Source of the DNA: Ignavibacteriota bacterium
GTDB taxonomy: Bacteria > Bacteroidota > Ignavibacteria > Palsa-1295
Assembly (NCBI GenBank): GCA_003151825.1
Contig: PLYO01000039.1
Location: 19,061-83,060 of the forward strand
Length of the DNA stretch: 64,000 bases
Direction of reading: 5' to 3'
Shown here: one piece after another, positions 44,487 through 54,127 of the stretch
Layout of the letters: each line of letters begins with the position of its first letter
How positions within the stretch are numbered: position 1 is the stretch's first letter
Made by a program: the position numbers and the translations under genes
Notes under the pieces: generated by a model
Database searches by the model: none
Told to the model about the DNA's origin: nothing
Seen by the model: the letters and a program-made list of their open reading frames with translations, nothing else

Positions 44487-46220
44487 TCAAAGTTCGCCGC
44501 GAAACGCTTCCATATACTGCTTCACGCGCTCGGTGAACTGGACGGCGTAGAGACCATCGATCAGGCGGTGATCGTGGGAAAGACCGAGGAACATCATGGA
44601 ACGAATAGCAATATAATCGTTGCCTTCATTGTCGGTTTTTACGACGGCGCGCTTGACGATTGCGCCGGTCGTCATGATGGCAAGGTTCGGCTGATTGATG
44701 ATCGGCGTCGATAAGATATTACCGAACATGCCGGGATTGGTGAGCGTGAAGGTTCCACCGGAAATATCGTCGGGCGTCAGCTTCTTCGTCCGAGCTTTGT
44801 TGGCGAGATCGCCCACAGCAGATGCGAGACCTGCAAGCGAAAGTTTATCGGCATGTTTGATGACGGGCACAATAAGCGCGGGTGGGAGCGGCGAGTTTTC
44901 CTGCTGCGGCATCGCAACGGCAATACCGAAATTGATTTCGTTGCGAACGACGATATTCGTTCCATCGATCGAAGCGTTGATGAACGGGAACTCGCGGAGC
45001 GCCTTGATCATGCACTCGATGAAAATCGGCGTGAGCGTCAGCTTCACACCGTATTGCTGCTGGAAGGCGTCTTTACCCTTCTTTTGATAATTAACAATGT
45101 TCGTCACATCCACTTCGCTAACGCTCGTGACATGCGCGCTCGTATGAACCGAGCGCACCATGTGCTCGCCAATCTTTTGCCGGATATTATCCATCGGGAT
45201 AATAGTTACCGCTTCGCCGCTCGCCGCGAAAATAGAAGCGGCCATTGGCTGGGGTGGTGCAGGCTGGAAGCTCTGCACACGTGGAACAGAGCTTCCAGCT
45301 TGCCCTTTCCTTGATTCGACATATTTCAGCATGTCGTTCTTGTTGACGCGGCCGTCCATGCCGCTTCCGGGAATGCGGGAAAGTTCCTCAAGGGAAACGC
45401 CTTCCGTCTTTGCAATATTTTTTACGAGCGGTGAGTAGAAGCGGTCGTCTTTAGTAGCAGTAGCTGGCGGCGGTTGCGTTTGTTGCGGTGCTGGCGCGGC
45501 AGCTGTTTTTGGCTCTGGCGCTGAAGGCGCTTGTTGTGGCGCTGGGACGGATGGGACGGATGGGACCGAGGAGACGGATGTCGCGGCACCGCCTGATATA
45601 TAAGCTATTGTTGCTCCGACGGCAACTGTTTCGTTTTCTTTAGCGACAATTTTCGAAAGCGTTCCGGCAAATGGCGCGGGAACTTCGGTGTCAACCTTAT
45701 CGGTCGAGATTTCAAGAATTGGCTCATCCTTTTCTACTCTATCTCCCTCTTTCTTCAACCAGCGAAGAACGGTTCCTTCCGCGATAGATTCGCCCATCTT
45801 CGGCATTACGACCGGCTGCCCTTGCCCGGCCTGCCCATTCGATGGCTGCTGTTGCGCGGTAGGCGGCGGTGCAGGAGCGGGATTTGGTGGTGGTGCGGCT
45901 TTCGCCGCTTCTGTCTTTTGCGTCTCTGCCTTTTGCGCGGCGGGCGTGGGAACCGCGCCACTACCGGCAGATGCTGCTTCGCCAACGGCGCCAATAGACG
46001 CGATCGGTTCGCCGACGGCGACCGTCTGCTTTTCCTGCGCCAAAATTTTCAGCAGGGTGCCGTCAACCGGCGAGGGAACCTCGGTATCGACTTTATCGGT
46101 CGAAATTTCGAGGATGGGTTCGTCTTTTTGCACGGCATCGCCTTCCTTCTTCAGCCAGCGGAGGATCGTGCCTTCGGTAATCGATTCGCCCATTTTGGGC
46201 ATTACTACGTTCGTTGCCAT
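44487..46220 (-). CDS. Dihydrolipoamide acyltransferase (E2) with two lipoyl domains
   Basis: 577 residues from ATG 46220 (NVVMPKMGESITEG). Two tandem lipoyl domains, each with EISTDKVDTEVP carrying the lipoylated Lys, are joined by Ala/Pro linkers. A peripheral subunit-binding domain (SPLVKNIAKTEG...IPGSGMDGRV) and the catalytic domain ending in the active-site motif HDHRLIDG follow. E2 of a 2-oxoacid dehydrogenase complex: the GESITEG start and overall form suit 2-oxoglutarate or branched-chain complexes more than pyruvate. The E1 and E3 genes are not adjacent, so substrate specificity is not fixed. Confidence 0.93.
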   Translation of the reverse strand: MATNVVMPKMGESITEGTILRWLKKEGDAVQKDEPILEISTDKVDTEVPSPVDGTLLKILAQEKQTVAVGEPIASIGAVGEAASAGSGAVPTPAAQKAETQKTEAAKAAPPPNPAPAPPPTAQQQPSNGQAGQGQPVVMPKMGESIAEGTVLRWLKKEGDRVEKDEPILEISTDKVDTEVPAPFAGTLSKIVAKENETVAVGATIAYISGGAATSVSSVPSVPSVPAPQQAPSAPEPKTAAAPAPQQTQPPPATATKDDRFYSPLVKNIAKTEGVSLEELSRIPGSGMDGRVNKNDMLKYVESRKGQAGSSVPRVQSFQPAPPQPMAASIFAASGEAVTIIPMDNIRQKIGEHMVRSVHTSAHVTSVSEVDVTNIVNYQKKGKDAFQQQYGVKLTLTPIFIECMIKALREFPFINASIDGTNIVVRNEINFGIAVAMPQQENSPLPPALIVPVIKHADKLSLAGLASAVGDLANKARTKKLTPDDISGGTFTLTNPGMFGNILSTPIINQPNLAIMTTGAIVKRAVVKTDNEGNDYIAIRSMMFLGLSHDHRLIDGLYAVQFTERVKQYMEAFRGEL

Positions 46221-46310
46221 CGAGTAAAATTTAGGTGATGAAATGACATTAACACATTTTGGGCCTAAAGGCTTCCGCAATTTAACGGCTTAACCACGGA
46301 ACGCCCGCAA

Positions 46311-47555
46311 TCACCCACAACCGTTATCCATAAGCATGTTCCAGTCCATGTTAGCTGGCGGTGCAATTTTCGAAATAAAGAGCATCCACTCGTTTTCAAG
46401 TTGCGAGATCGAGAATCCGTAAATATTTTCAAACTTTGTAAACCCTTCCACCCACAACCGTTTCATTTTTCGAATTCCATATTGCTCATAGAGGTATTTG
46501 AATATAGCGGCACTTTCTAAGTACGCTATTACTTCGTTCTCTCTCGCTCTATTGTCGAAATCGTTAATCAATGCATCGAACGAAAGGAGTTTTTTCTCTT
46601 TCCGCATATATGCATTAATGCTGTAAATCGGATTATCGTAATAGCAGCCATTACCGGTAAGATCGGTATAGACGGCACTACCTTCATTGAGCAATCGCGA
46701 TGTCGAGTAATGCCAACAGTCGTTTGCGATATAGTGAAACAGTTCGTGTTCGAACGCGCCCCTTCGCACGCTATCGAAGACGAAAAAGGCCAAGCTTTGA
46801 CCTGGCATTGCCATTCCTCCATGCACATAGTACCCAGTGAGTTGCTGCAACTCTCCGGCAGAGTCGAGCAAAATTAAATTGATTCCCATGTGGTAGGAAT
46901 TCGTATCGAGTACCGTTAGAATTCGATCGAATGCAACCGATAGCTTGTGCTCTAATTCGGGCACATGACGAGCCGAATAGGAATTACCCCGGAAATACAT
47001 TCGAAAGTTACCATAGTTGACCGAAATAAACGGCAACGAATCGTTATCGAGAAAGTGGCGCATGTATTCCGTATGAGGATAGAAAATAATCTCCTTTTCG
47101 TCTCCCGTAAAAGTAGTCCTCCTCTGGTATCGATCTGCCTCAAGCCGCGCGTTCTCGCTGTTCGATTGTACAATCTCTACCAATTTTTTCCATCGATCGG
47201 AGTTGTGTAGTGAGAATAAGTCCGCATCTTGCACGAGATGGTCCACGTTTGCGTAGTTCATCTGCGTGGCAATCCACTCCAAACGCGAGAATGCGGAATC
47301 GGGCTCATTTCCTAATGCCCAGGAACACGCGGCATTATACCGAATGTCTTCATACCGGACCGGAACCGCCTTCTCCACTTTCTGAGCCGCGGCGAGATCG
47401 TAATAATGCGCCGCATTCCTAAAATCTTTTGCTTTGTAGAGCGAGTCCGCTCTGTTATTGAGTGCGAGCATCTCATAATACAACGGAAAGCCCTTTTGGC
47501 CAAAGGCCGAGTTCGAAATAATAATACTGGCGAATAAAAGAAAGGCTCTTTTCAT
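46311..47555 (-). CDS. Exported zinc metallopeptidase-like protein (peptidase MA-like)
   Basis: 414 residues from ATG 47555, chosen for the signal peptide (AFLLFASIIISNSAFGQ). The N-terminal third is TPR-like (LNNRADSLYKAKDFRNAAHY). The C-terminal half contains His270-Glu271-Leu-Phe-His274 in FEHELFHYIAND and, 17 residues later, NEGSAVYTD with Glu291 as a likely third zinc ligand, as in gluzincins. Predicted to act outside the cytoplasm. Substrate unknown. The gene lies 8 bases upstream of, and in the same direction as, the end of the ATL gene. Confidence 0.78.
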   Translation of the reverse strand: MKRAFLLFASIIISNSAFGQKGFPLYYEMLALNNRADSLYKAKDFRNAAHYYDLAAAQKVEKAVPVRYEDIRYNAACSWALGNEPDSAFSRLEWIATQMNYANVDHLVQDADLFSLHNSDRWKKLVEIVQSNSENARLEADRYQRRTTFTGDEKEIIFYPHTEYMRHFLDNDSLPFISVNYGNFRMYFRGNSYSARHVPELEHKLSVAFDRILTVLDTNSYHMGINLILLDSAGELQQLTGYYVHGGMAMPGQSLAFFVFDSVRRGAFEHELFHYIANDCWHYSTSRLLNEGSAVYTDLTGNGCYYDNPIYSINAYMRKEKKLLSFDALINDFDNRARENEVIAYLESAAIFKYLYEQYGIRKMKRLWVEGFTKFENIYGFSISQLENEWMLFISKIAPPANMDWNMLMDNGCG

Positions 47556-47563
47556 GGCGGTTC

Positions 47564-47935
47564 TTACGGTGTATCGGAAATGAGTTTCGGGTCCCAAAAA
47601 TGTTCCTCCATATCAACCAATTCTCCTTTGAAGGTCACTCCTTCGCGGCGGAGCATCGTCCGCATTCGGTCGTAGCCGCCGAAATGATGCGCGCCCGAAA
47701 GGGCGCCGATGCGATTGATAACTCGCTGCGCCGGAACGTCCGAACCTTCCGGCAGCGCACCAAGCGCCTGCCCGACCATGCGCGAGGAGCCTTTCATGCC
47801 CAGCACTTCCGCGATCGCGCCGTAGGTCGTCACCTTTCCGATGGGGATTTGTTCTACAATTTCATACACGCGCGCGTAAAAATTTGGCTTCTTCTTTGGA
47901 AGCTGAAAGTGGTGTTGGTCCCTGATGGGACCCAT
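47564..47935 (-). CDS. DNA alkyltransferase-like protein (ATL/MGMT family)
   Basis: 123 residues from ATG 47935; in-frame codons upstream run through the divergent gene and are not used. MGMT DNA-binding domain: FYARVYEIVEQIPIGKVTTY, GAIAEVLGMKGSSRMVGQAL. The catalytic PCHRV motif reads PAQRV, so the acceptor Cys is replaced by Ala. This defines alkyltransferase-like proteins, which bind O6-alkylguanine and hand it to nucleotide excision repair instead of repairing it directly. The start lies in a short palindrome shared with the divergent gene. Confidence 0.9.
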   Translation of the reverse strand: MGPIRDQHHFQLPKKKPNFYARVYEIVEQIPIGKVTTYGAIAEVLGMKGSSRMVGQALGALPEGSDVPAQRVINRIGALSGAHHFGGYDRMRTMLRREGVTFKGELVDMEEHFWDPKLISDTP

Positions 47936-47960
47936 ACGACCTATAGTTCTCATAAAAATC

Positions 47961-49259
47961 TTGCAAAATTCAAAAATAGCAATTATCGGCGCTGGCGTGA
48001 GCGGGCTTGCGGCAGCTACCCAGCTGACGCAGCGTGGCTTCCGTAATCTTACCATCTTCGAAGCCCGAAAAGAAGCTGGTGGAAGAACGCGCTCTTACAT
48101 CGACCCCCACACCAGCGACACGCTCGATAACGGTCAGCACCTGCTTTTGGGTTGCTATCGCTCGACGATCGAATACCTGCAAGCCATTGGCTCCGATGCG
48201 CTCTTGCAGCGCACTCCGCTTTCGATTCGTTTCCATGAAGCGGGCCGGGAAACTCCCGCGATTTTTCAAATCCCGCCGGACTCCCAGCCTCCTGTTAACC
48301 TGCTTGCGGGACTTTGGAGTTCACATTTGCTTACTACGCGAGAAAAATATGCTGCGACACGGCTTGGTCTTGCAATGGACACGGGATCGAATACGGAACG
48401 GTACGATGACATGACATGCCAGACGTTCTTTGCCACGCAGCATCAGCCCGATGCCCTCATTGCCAAACTTTGGGAACCCATCGTGCTTGCGACGATCAAC
48501 GCTCCCGTCGAAAAGGCAAGCGCGGTACTTTTTATCAATGTATTTCGTGAAGCATTTTTGTCGGGCCGCGAAGCAAGCGAACTCCTTCTACCTTCCGTGG
48601 GCCTATCCGATTTGCTGATCGACCCAGCCCTTCGAATGCTGGAAAAAAGCGGAGCAACGATCAGGCTTTCCACCCCCGTTCGCGCAATTGAACTACAGAA
48701 TGGTAATTTTAAAATCGTAACGGATGACGCAACGGAAGCATTCGATACGGTAATTTACTGCGGCCAATCCTCCGACCCTTTGCCATTGCAAGTCCGGAGT
48801 GTTATTCCCGATTTCGAATACTCGCCCATCGTCAACGCATACTTTTGGCTCGACCGGGAAATTCTCTCCACGCCTGTCCATTCCTTTATGGGAACAACGT
48901 TGCAGTGGGCATTCCCTCGGCCATCCGAAGGTTTCCCACAACGGCTTGCGCTGACCGTCAGCGCGGCGAATGCGCTTGTGGAGAAAACGAACGAAGAAAT
49001 TCGGCATATTCTTTGGACGGATCTTTGTGCAGCGATTCCCACAGTACGCGAAGTAAGGCTTATGCACCACCAAATCATCCGCGAAAAACGGGCGACACCG
49101 TTGCTCACCCCTTCCGTCCAACAAAGCCGTCCACAAGCGTCCACTGCAATCCCAGGCTTATTTCTTGCCGGTGACATTGTGCAAAATGGGTTGCCCGCAA
49201 CTATCGAGGGCGCGGTGCGTAATGGGTACGCTGCCGCTCGCGCGGTGATGAATCCGTGA
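47961..49259 (+). CDS. hpnE: FAD-dependent oxidoreductase, HpnE/phytoene desaturase-like
   Basis: 432 residues from TTG 47961; an ATG at 47925 would add residues encoded in a palindromic repeat, so the start is uncertain. Dinucleotide-binding IAIIGAGVSGLAAATQLTQR at the N-terminus, then EARKEAGGRTRSY, LDNGQHLLLGCY and the C-terminal FAD motif LFLAGDIVQNGLPATIEGAV. This matches hydroxysqualene dehydroxylase (HpnE), which completes squalene synthesis from hydroxysqualene with HpnC/HpnD. Those partners are not in the window, so a related carotenoid-type desaturase remains possible. Confidence 0.82.
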   Translation: MQNSKIAIIGAGVSGLAAATQLTQRGFRNLTIFEARKEAGGRTRSYIDPHTSDTLDNGQHLLLGCYRSTIEYLQAIGSDALLQRTPLSIRFHEAGRETPAIFQIPPDSQPPVNLLAGLWSSHLLTTREKYAATRLGLAMDTGSNTERYDDMTCQTFFATQHQPDALIAKLWEPIVLATINAPVEKASAVLFINVFREAFLSGREASELLLPSVGLSDLLIDPALRMLEKSGATIRLSTPVRAIELQNGNFKIVTDDATEAFDTVIYCGQSSDPLPLQVRSVIPDFEYSPIVNAYFWLDREILSTPVHSFMGTTLQWAFPRPSEGFPQRLALTVSAANALVEKTNEEIRHILWTDLCAAIPTVREVRLMHHQIIREKRATPLLTPSVQQSRPQASTAIPGLFLAGDIVQNGLPATIEGAVRNGYAAARAVMNP

Positions 49260-49356
49260 ATATTTTTTATGCAAACTAAACCGTTCATTTTGGCAATCTA
49301 CTCTGAGGATCGTCTGTTTTCATAGGAATTCGCAATAGTATCACAAGACATTTTTT

Positions 49357-50790
49357 ATGGCAGAACCGAACGTTACCATATCCCCCGAAACGCCTCAAAC
49401 ACCGTCCGCACGGAAGGATGGGAAACAAGCGCCGCCTGCAATAAAGCCGATGACTCTGGGCCGCAAAAAGCTGAAGCTGGGGCCGTGGCTTATCGGTCTC
49501 GTCATCGCCGTGCTCGGCGTAGCATTTTGGTATTTTTTTATACGCACGCCTGCCGCGCCTCCGCTTATCATTCGGTATGCGGCGGTAGATACCGGCAGTA
49601 TCACCCGAAGCGTAACTGCGACCGGTACGCTTCAGGCAACAACCACCGTATCGGTAGGAAGCCAAGTTTCTGGCCTCGTTAAAAAGATCTATGTTGATTT
49701 CAATTCCAAAGTAAAAGTGGGACAACTCCTCGCTGTGCTCGACACTGCTCCTTATGTTGCCTCCGTTACACAAGCGGTTGCAACCGTCACAAAAGCCAGG
49801 TCTGACCTCATGTTAGCCACGGCCAATGAAGCTCGTGAACGTGAACTGCTCGAGCAGCATCTCGTTTCACAATCCGATTACGATGCATCCATTAATGCCC
49901 TCAAGGATGCGCGCGCAACGCTCTCGGTTGATTCTGCAGAATATGCGCAGGCCAGAGTGAATCTTGGCTATTGCTATATTCACTCCCCTGTTTCCGGAGT
50001 AGTGCAGGCGCGCGATGTCGATAGCGGGCAAACGGTTGCTGCAGGACTGAACGTCACGGTATTATACGTGATCGCGCAGGATCTTACGAAAATGCAAGTC
50101 GCAGCCGCCGTGGACGAGGCGGATATTGGACAGGTTGCCATAGAGGAGCCCGTTAAGTTTACGGTCGAAGCATACCCGGGTCAGGAATTCGATGGTGTTG
50201 TCTGGCAAGTTCGTATCAATCCGGTTACGACATCCAACGTAGTCACTTACACGGTCATTATCAATACCCCGAACCCGGATGGCAAATTGCTTCCCGGCAT
50301 GACCGCAACCGTGAACATCATCAATGCAAGCCGGACAAACGTGATGCGCATACCCGTCAGCGCTACGCGTTTCACACCGCCAGACCAATTACTTGCGCAA
50401 TTGCCTCAGACCGTGCGGGACTCCGTTCGCACCCATCGCGGACAGGGAACTCATCGTGCTCCTGGCGATACATCCCATCATGGCGGAATGGGCGGAGGTG
50501 CGTCCTCTTCTACAGGAACAGGCGCTGGCGAAGTGCAGTCCTCATCGGCAACGGTGTATGTGCAGACCACCACACCGAAAGGACCTGAGATCCAGGCTGT
50601 TCATGTCGTGACAGGACTTTCGGATGCAAATTATGCGGAAATTTTGCACAGCAATCCGCCGCTCCATGCCGGCGATAGCGTTATTGTCGCGGCATTTTCC
50701 ATGTCACCCACCACGTCCACATCATCCTCTCCACTAAGTACGCCTCGGCCGGGTGGCGGAGGTGGTGGTTCACGTGGCGGAGGACGCTAA
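49357..50790 (+). CDS. MacA-like periplasmic adaptor (HlyD/RND membrane-fusion family)
   Basis: 477 residues. One N-terminal membrane helix (WLIGLVIAVLGVAFWYFFI, about residues 48-66), a biotinyl-lipoyl-like hairpin with VSVGSQVSGLVKKIYVDFNS, a helical hairpin (ARSDLMLATANEARERELLE), a second half-lipoyl SPVSGVVQARDVDSGQTV and beta-barrel strands. The C-terminal part is unusual: a long low-complexity linker rich in His/Gly/Ser and a Gly/Ser/Pro tail ending GGGGGGSRGGGR. It probably joins an inner-membrane exporter to an outer-membrane channel. Followed 25 bases later by a MacB-like permease. Confidence 0.88.
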   Translation: MAEPNVTISPETPQTPSARKDGKQAPPAIKPMTLGRKKLKLGPWLIGLVIAVLGVAFWYFFIRTPAAPPLIIRYAAVDTGSITRSVTATGTLQATTTVSVGSQVSGLVKKIYVDFNSKVKVGQLLAVLDTAPYVASVTQAVATVTKARSDLMLATANEARERELLEQHLVSQSDYDASINALKDARATLSVDSAEYAQARVNLGYCYIHSPVSGVVQARDVDSGQTVAAGLNVTVLYVIAQDLTKMQVAAAVDEADIGQVAIEEPVKFTVEAYPGQEFDGVVWQVRINPVTTSNVVTYTVIINTPNPDGKLLPGMTATVNIINASRTNVMRIPVSATRFTPPDQLLAQLPQTVRDSVRTHRGQGTHRAPGDTSHHGGMGGGASSSTGTGAGEVQSSSATVYVQTTTPKGPEIQAVHVVTGLSDANYAEILHSNPPLHAGDSVIVAAFSMSPTTSTSSSPLSTPRPGGGGGGSRGGGR

Positions 50791-50815
50791 TAATTTATAG
50801 AACATCGTTGCCAAT

Positions 50816-52039
50816 ATGTTTACCCAATTTTCGAATAGTATCGTGATGGCATTTCAGTCGCTCCTGAGTAATAAGGTCCGAGCGATGCTGACCATGCTGG
50901 GAATTATCATTGGGGTGGGAGCAGTGATTACCATGAATGCCATCGGCCAGGGGGCCTCGCAAGCGGTAGCCAGCCAGATCAATGCAATGGGAACCAACGT
51001 GCTGCTCATTTTTCCGGGAGCGACCAATCTGGGCGGAATTTCCTCCGGCGCCGGCGGAAGCGTTCATCTTACCGAAGACGATGCCAATGCGCTCAGAAAA
51101 TCAACGTGGTTAAGTTACGTCGCGCCAACCGTAGGAACCGGTGTGCAAGCCATTGCGGGAAATTCAAATTGGGCCACGCGCATTACCGGAAGTACGCCAG
51201 ATTATCTCCTGGTTCGGAACTGGCCCGTCGTCAGCGGCAGTAATTTTACCGATGCCGACGCGAGAACAGGAACGAAAGTTTGCATTCTCGGAAAGACCGT
51301 TGCTACCAATTTGTTCGGGGATGGCGTCGATCCGGTCGGGCAGAGCGTGCGGATCAAACAAGAGCCCTTCAAAGTGATCGGTCTCTTGCAGGAAAAAGGT
51401 TCCAATTCGTTCGGCCAGGACCAGGACGACGTTATCATCGCTCCGCTCGCAACCGTGCAGCACAAGCTCATGGGTATTACCTGGGTCAACAACATCATGG
51501 CAAGCTCCATCTCGGCGGAGGCCACCACCCCCGCCACGCAGGACGTGACCGATATTCTTCGACAGCAGCATAAGCTGCTCGCTTCCGATGACAACGACTT
51601 TCAAATTCGTTCCCAAGTCGAGATTGCCCAAGCCGCCGAGCAAAGTACCGCGACCATGAAGAACCTGCTCAGTTCCGCCGCGATCATCTCGCTCCTCGTC
51701 GGAGGAATTGGTATTATGAATATCATGCTCGTCAGCGTAACTGAGCGGACGCGCGAAATCGGGATTCGCAAGTCCATCGGCGCGAAACAGATGAATATCA
51801 TGCTCCAATTTTTGACCGAAGCCATCACGCTGAGCCTTGTCGGTGGAATTATCGGGGTGGTGCTTGGCTATATCGCATCCTCCTTCGTATCGAAATCGAA
51901 TGGCTGGATACTTGTCGTCTCGCCAAGTGCCGTTGGGCTATCATTTGCCGCAGCATCGTTAGTAGGCATCTTTTTTGGTTGGTACCCCGCCCGCAAAGCC
52001 GCACGGTTGAACCCCATCGAGGCGTTGCGGTATGAATAA
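50816..52039 (+). CDS. MacB/FtsX-like ABC transporter permease
   Basis: 407 residues. N-terminal helix AFQSLLSNKVRAMLTMLGIIIGVGAVITM, a large periplasmic domain (residues about 60-280) of the MacB_PCD type, then three C-terminal membrane segments (AIISLLVGGIGIMNIMLVSV; LSLVGGIIGVVLGYIASSF; LSFAAASLVGIFFGWYPARK-like). Includes the conserved TERTREIGIRKSIGAK coupling loop. The protein has no ATPase domain, and no ATPase gene lies between it and the adaptor, so the energy subunit must come from elsewhere. Confidence 0.9.
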   Translation: MFTQFSNSIVMAFQSLLSNKVRAMLTMLGIIIGVGAVITMNAIGQGASQAVASQINAMGTNVLLIFPGATNLGGISSGAGGSVHLTEDDANALRKSTWLSYVAPTVGTGVQAIAGNSNWATRITGSTPDYLLVRNWPVVSGSNFTDADARTGTKVCILGKTVATNLFGDGVDPVGQSVRIKQEPFKVIGLLQEKGSNSFGQDQDDVIIAPLATVQHKLMGITWVNNIMASSISAEATTPATQDVTDILRQQHKLLASDDNDFQIRSQVEIAQAAEQSTATMKNLLSSAAIISLLVGGIGIMNIMLVSVTERTREIGIRKSIGAKQMNIMLQFLTEAITLSLVGGIIGVVLGYIASSFVSKSNGWILVVSPSAVGLSFAAASLVGIFFGWYPARKAARLNPIEALRYE

Positions 52040-52046
52040 CGAGTGC

Positions 52047-52141
52047 GTGTAGCGCAGACATTCCTGTCTGCGCCCGGGCTTGCAGCCCGTCTATTTTTTA
52101 CGTGAAGTATAACCGTGACCAAAAGCTCACGACTACTGTTA
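52047..52141. repeat. Palindromic repeat remnants before the ureohydrolase gene
   Basis: TGTAGCGCAGACATTCCTGTCTGCGCCCGGGCTTGCAGCCCGTCTA (52048-52093) is a member of the 18363/58287 family. CCGTGACCAAAAGCTCACG (52113-52131) resembles a decayed GTGACCT-AGGTCAC repeat. Confidence 0.65.
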
Positions 52142-52149
52142 GTATAAGC

Positions 52150-53133
52150 GTGATCCACACATCCCTCTTTACCGCGCCGCAATATCCTGCCGTTAATTCT
52201 GCTTCGGACGATCCGCGTCTCGCCGATCTTATTAAGATCGCGTCCGAATCCACTATTGCGGAAGCCGACGTAATTCTCTTTGGCATTCCCACCGATGAAG
52301 GTATTCGCCGCAATGGCGGACGTATCGGCGCGAGCGAAGCGCCGAATGCAATTCGTCAATGGCTTGGCAAGCTGACGCCGTTTGCCGGCCCGCATTTCAA
52401 TCGGCACTTGGATGAATTAAAAATTGTCGATCTTGGAGATGTTACAGCGGGCAACTTGGAAACCATGCACGAACAAGCCTTTTCGATTACCAAAGAGCTG
52501 ATTGCAAACGGCAAAATTGTTGTCGCGCTTGGTGGCGGGCACGATATTACTTATCCGCTGGTGCAGGCCTTCAAAAATGGGATGAAATGGGACGCGGTGG
52601 GTCTGATTAATATCGACGCCCACTTGGATGTTCGTGAAAAGAAAAATGGGCTGCATCATTCTGGTAGCAGTTTTCGGTTATTGCTCGAAGAAGGCGTCGT
52701 TAAAGGCCAGCATTTTGCGGAAATAGGAATTCAATCCTTCGTTGCATCCAAAGAACATTTCGATTGGGTTATTTCGCAAGGCGCGCGTATTCTCACGTTT
52801 GAAGATGCGACCGAAGCGCATCTTCCGAATGCATTCGAAGAATGCGAAGTCGCGATCACGCGCGGCGATCCGGATTTCCCAATCTATCTTTCCTTCGATA
52901 TGGACTCAGTCCGCGCGAGCGATTCGCCGGGCGTAAGCGCGCCCAATCCAACAGGATTTCTTGCAGAGGAAGCTTATGAGCTTTCGGTCGCCGCCGGGCT
53001 TTCGAAAAATGTGCGAATGTTCGACATCGTGGAAGTCAGCCCTCCGCATGATGCCGATGACCGCACCGCGCGCCTCGCCGCGCGAATGATCGCGGGGTTC
53101 TTGGCAGGTGTTGCCAACCGATCCGTCTCATAG
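52150..53133 (+). CDS. Ureohydrolase (arginase/agmatinase/formiminoglutamase family)
   Basis: 327 residues from GTG 52150; an earlier GTG (52102) lies inside repeat sequence. Manganese-binding motifs are complete: GGGHDIT (about residues 129-135), NIDAHLDVR (DAHxD) and SFDMDSVRASDSPG (DxD). The enzyme hydrolyses a guanidino or formimino group, releasing urea or formamide. The divergent N-terminal region does not reveal whether arginine, agmatine or formiminoglutamate is used, although the sequence style is closest to formimidoylglutamase-like proteins. It is followed by pdxS without a shared operon sign. Confidence 0.88.
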   Translation: MIHTSLFTAPQYPAVNSASDDPRLADLIKIASESTIAEADVILFGIPTDEGIRRNGGRIGASEAPNAIRQWLGKLTPFAGPHFNRHLDELKIVDLGDVTAGNLETMHEQAFSITKELIANGKIVVALGGGHDITYPLVQAFKNGMKWDAVGLINIDAHLDVREKKNGLHHSGSSFRLLLEEGVVKGQHFAEIGIQSFVASKEHFDWVISQGARILTFEDATEAHLPNAFEECEVAITRGDPDFPIYLSFDMDSVRASDSPGVSAPNPTGFLAEEAYELSVAAGLSKNVRMFDIVEVSPPHDADDRTARLAARMIAGFLAGVANRSVS

Positions 53134-53209
53134 GAACTATGGGTCGCATGAGACCTATACGTCCCATTAATTTTTGCACTAATACTGCAAAAAAAATGTT
53201 CAGCTACCA

Positions 53210-54127
53210 ATGAACATAAATGGTCACTCAAAAAATGGCGCGGAGCCGAAGCGCGGCACCCAGCTTGTCAAGCGCGCTTTTCCGCAGATGCTGAAAGGCG
53301 GCGTCATTATGGATGTCGTAAATGCGGAGCAGGCAAAAATTGCCGAAGACGCCGGCGCGGTCGCTGTGATGGCTTTGGAACGTGTGCCGGCCGATATTCG
53401 CGCGGATGGCGGAGTGGCGCGCATGTCCGACCCGGAACTAATACTCCAAATCATCGAGGCAGTTTCCATCCCAGTGATGGCGAAGGCGCGTATCGGACAT
53501 TTTGTGGAAGCGCAGATATTGCAAGCACTTGGAGTCGATTGCATTGACGAAAGCGAAGTGCTCACGATGGCCGACGAAGAAAATCACATCGACAAAACAA
53601 AATTTGAAATACCATTCGTCTGCGGCGCACGCAATCTTGGCGAAGCCTTGCGCCGCATTGCCGAAGGCGCCGCGATGATCCGCACCAAAGGCGAAGCTGG
53701 GACTGGCGATATCGTCGAAGCCGTGCGCCATGCCCGTTCGATCTTTGGAGAAATTCGCCGGCTCACTGGACTTTCCAAAGACGAGCGTTATTCCTACGCA
53801 AAAAATCTCGCAGCTCCACTCGATCTCGTAAATGAAGTTGCGGACACCGGGAAACTTCCCGTTGTGAACTTTGCTGCCGGTGGCCTTGCCACGCCTGCGG
53901 ATGCTGCACTTCTCATGCAGCTTGGCGTCGATGGTGTGTTTGTCGGCTCGGGAATTTTCAAATCAGGAGATCCCGCAAAGCGTGCAGCCGCGATCGTGAA
54001 GGCGACGACGTATTTCAACGACCCCGATGTCCTCGCCGAAGTAAGCCGCAGTCTTGGCGAGCCGATGGTAGGAAGAACGGTCTCCTCGCTCGCCGAACGA
54101 GAATTGCTTGCGGTCCGTGGCGTCTAA
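53210..54127 (+). CDS. pdxS: Pyridoxal 5'-phosphate synthase subunit PdxS
   Basis: 305 residues, normal length. TIM barrel that joins ribose 5-phosphate, glyceraldehyde 3-phosphate and ammonia to form PLP. Motifs: [20 protein letters not shown], the catalytic Lys in [34 protein letters not shown], and the phosphate site [20 protein letters not shown] with FVGSGIFKS. The stop overlaps the pdxT start region, so the two subunits are co-translated. Confidence 0.98.
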   Translation: MNINGHSKNGAEPKRGTQLVKRAFPQMLKGGVIMDVVNAEQAKIAEDAGAVAVMALERVPADIRADGGVARMSDPELILQIIEAVSIPVMAKARIGHFVEAQILQALGVDCIDESEVLTMADEENHIDKTKFEIPFVCGARNLGEALRRIAEGAAMIRTKGEAGTGDIVEAVRHARSIFGEIRRLTGLSKDERYSYAKNLAAPLDLVNEVADTGKLPVVNFAAGGLATPADAALLMQLGVDGVFVGSGIFKSGDPAKRAAAIVKATTYFNDPDVLAEVSRSLGEPMVGRTVSSLAERELLAVRGV

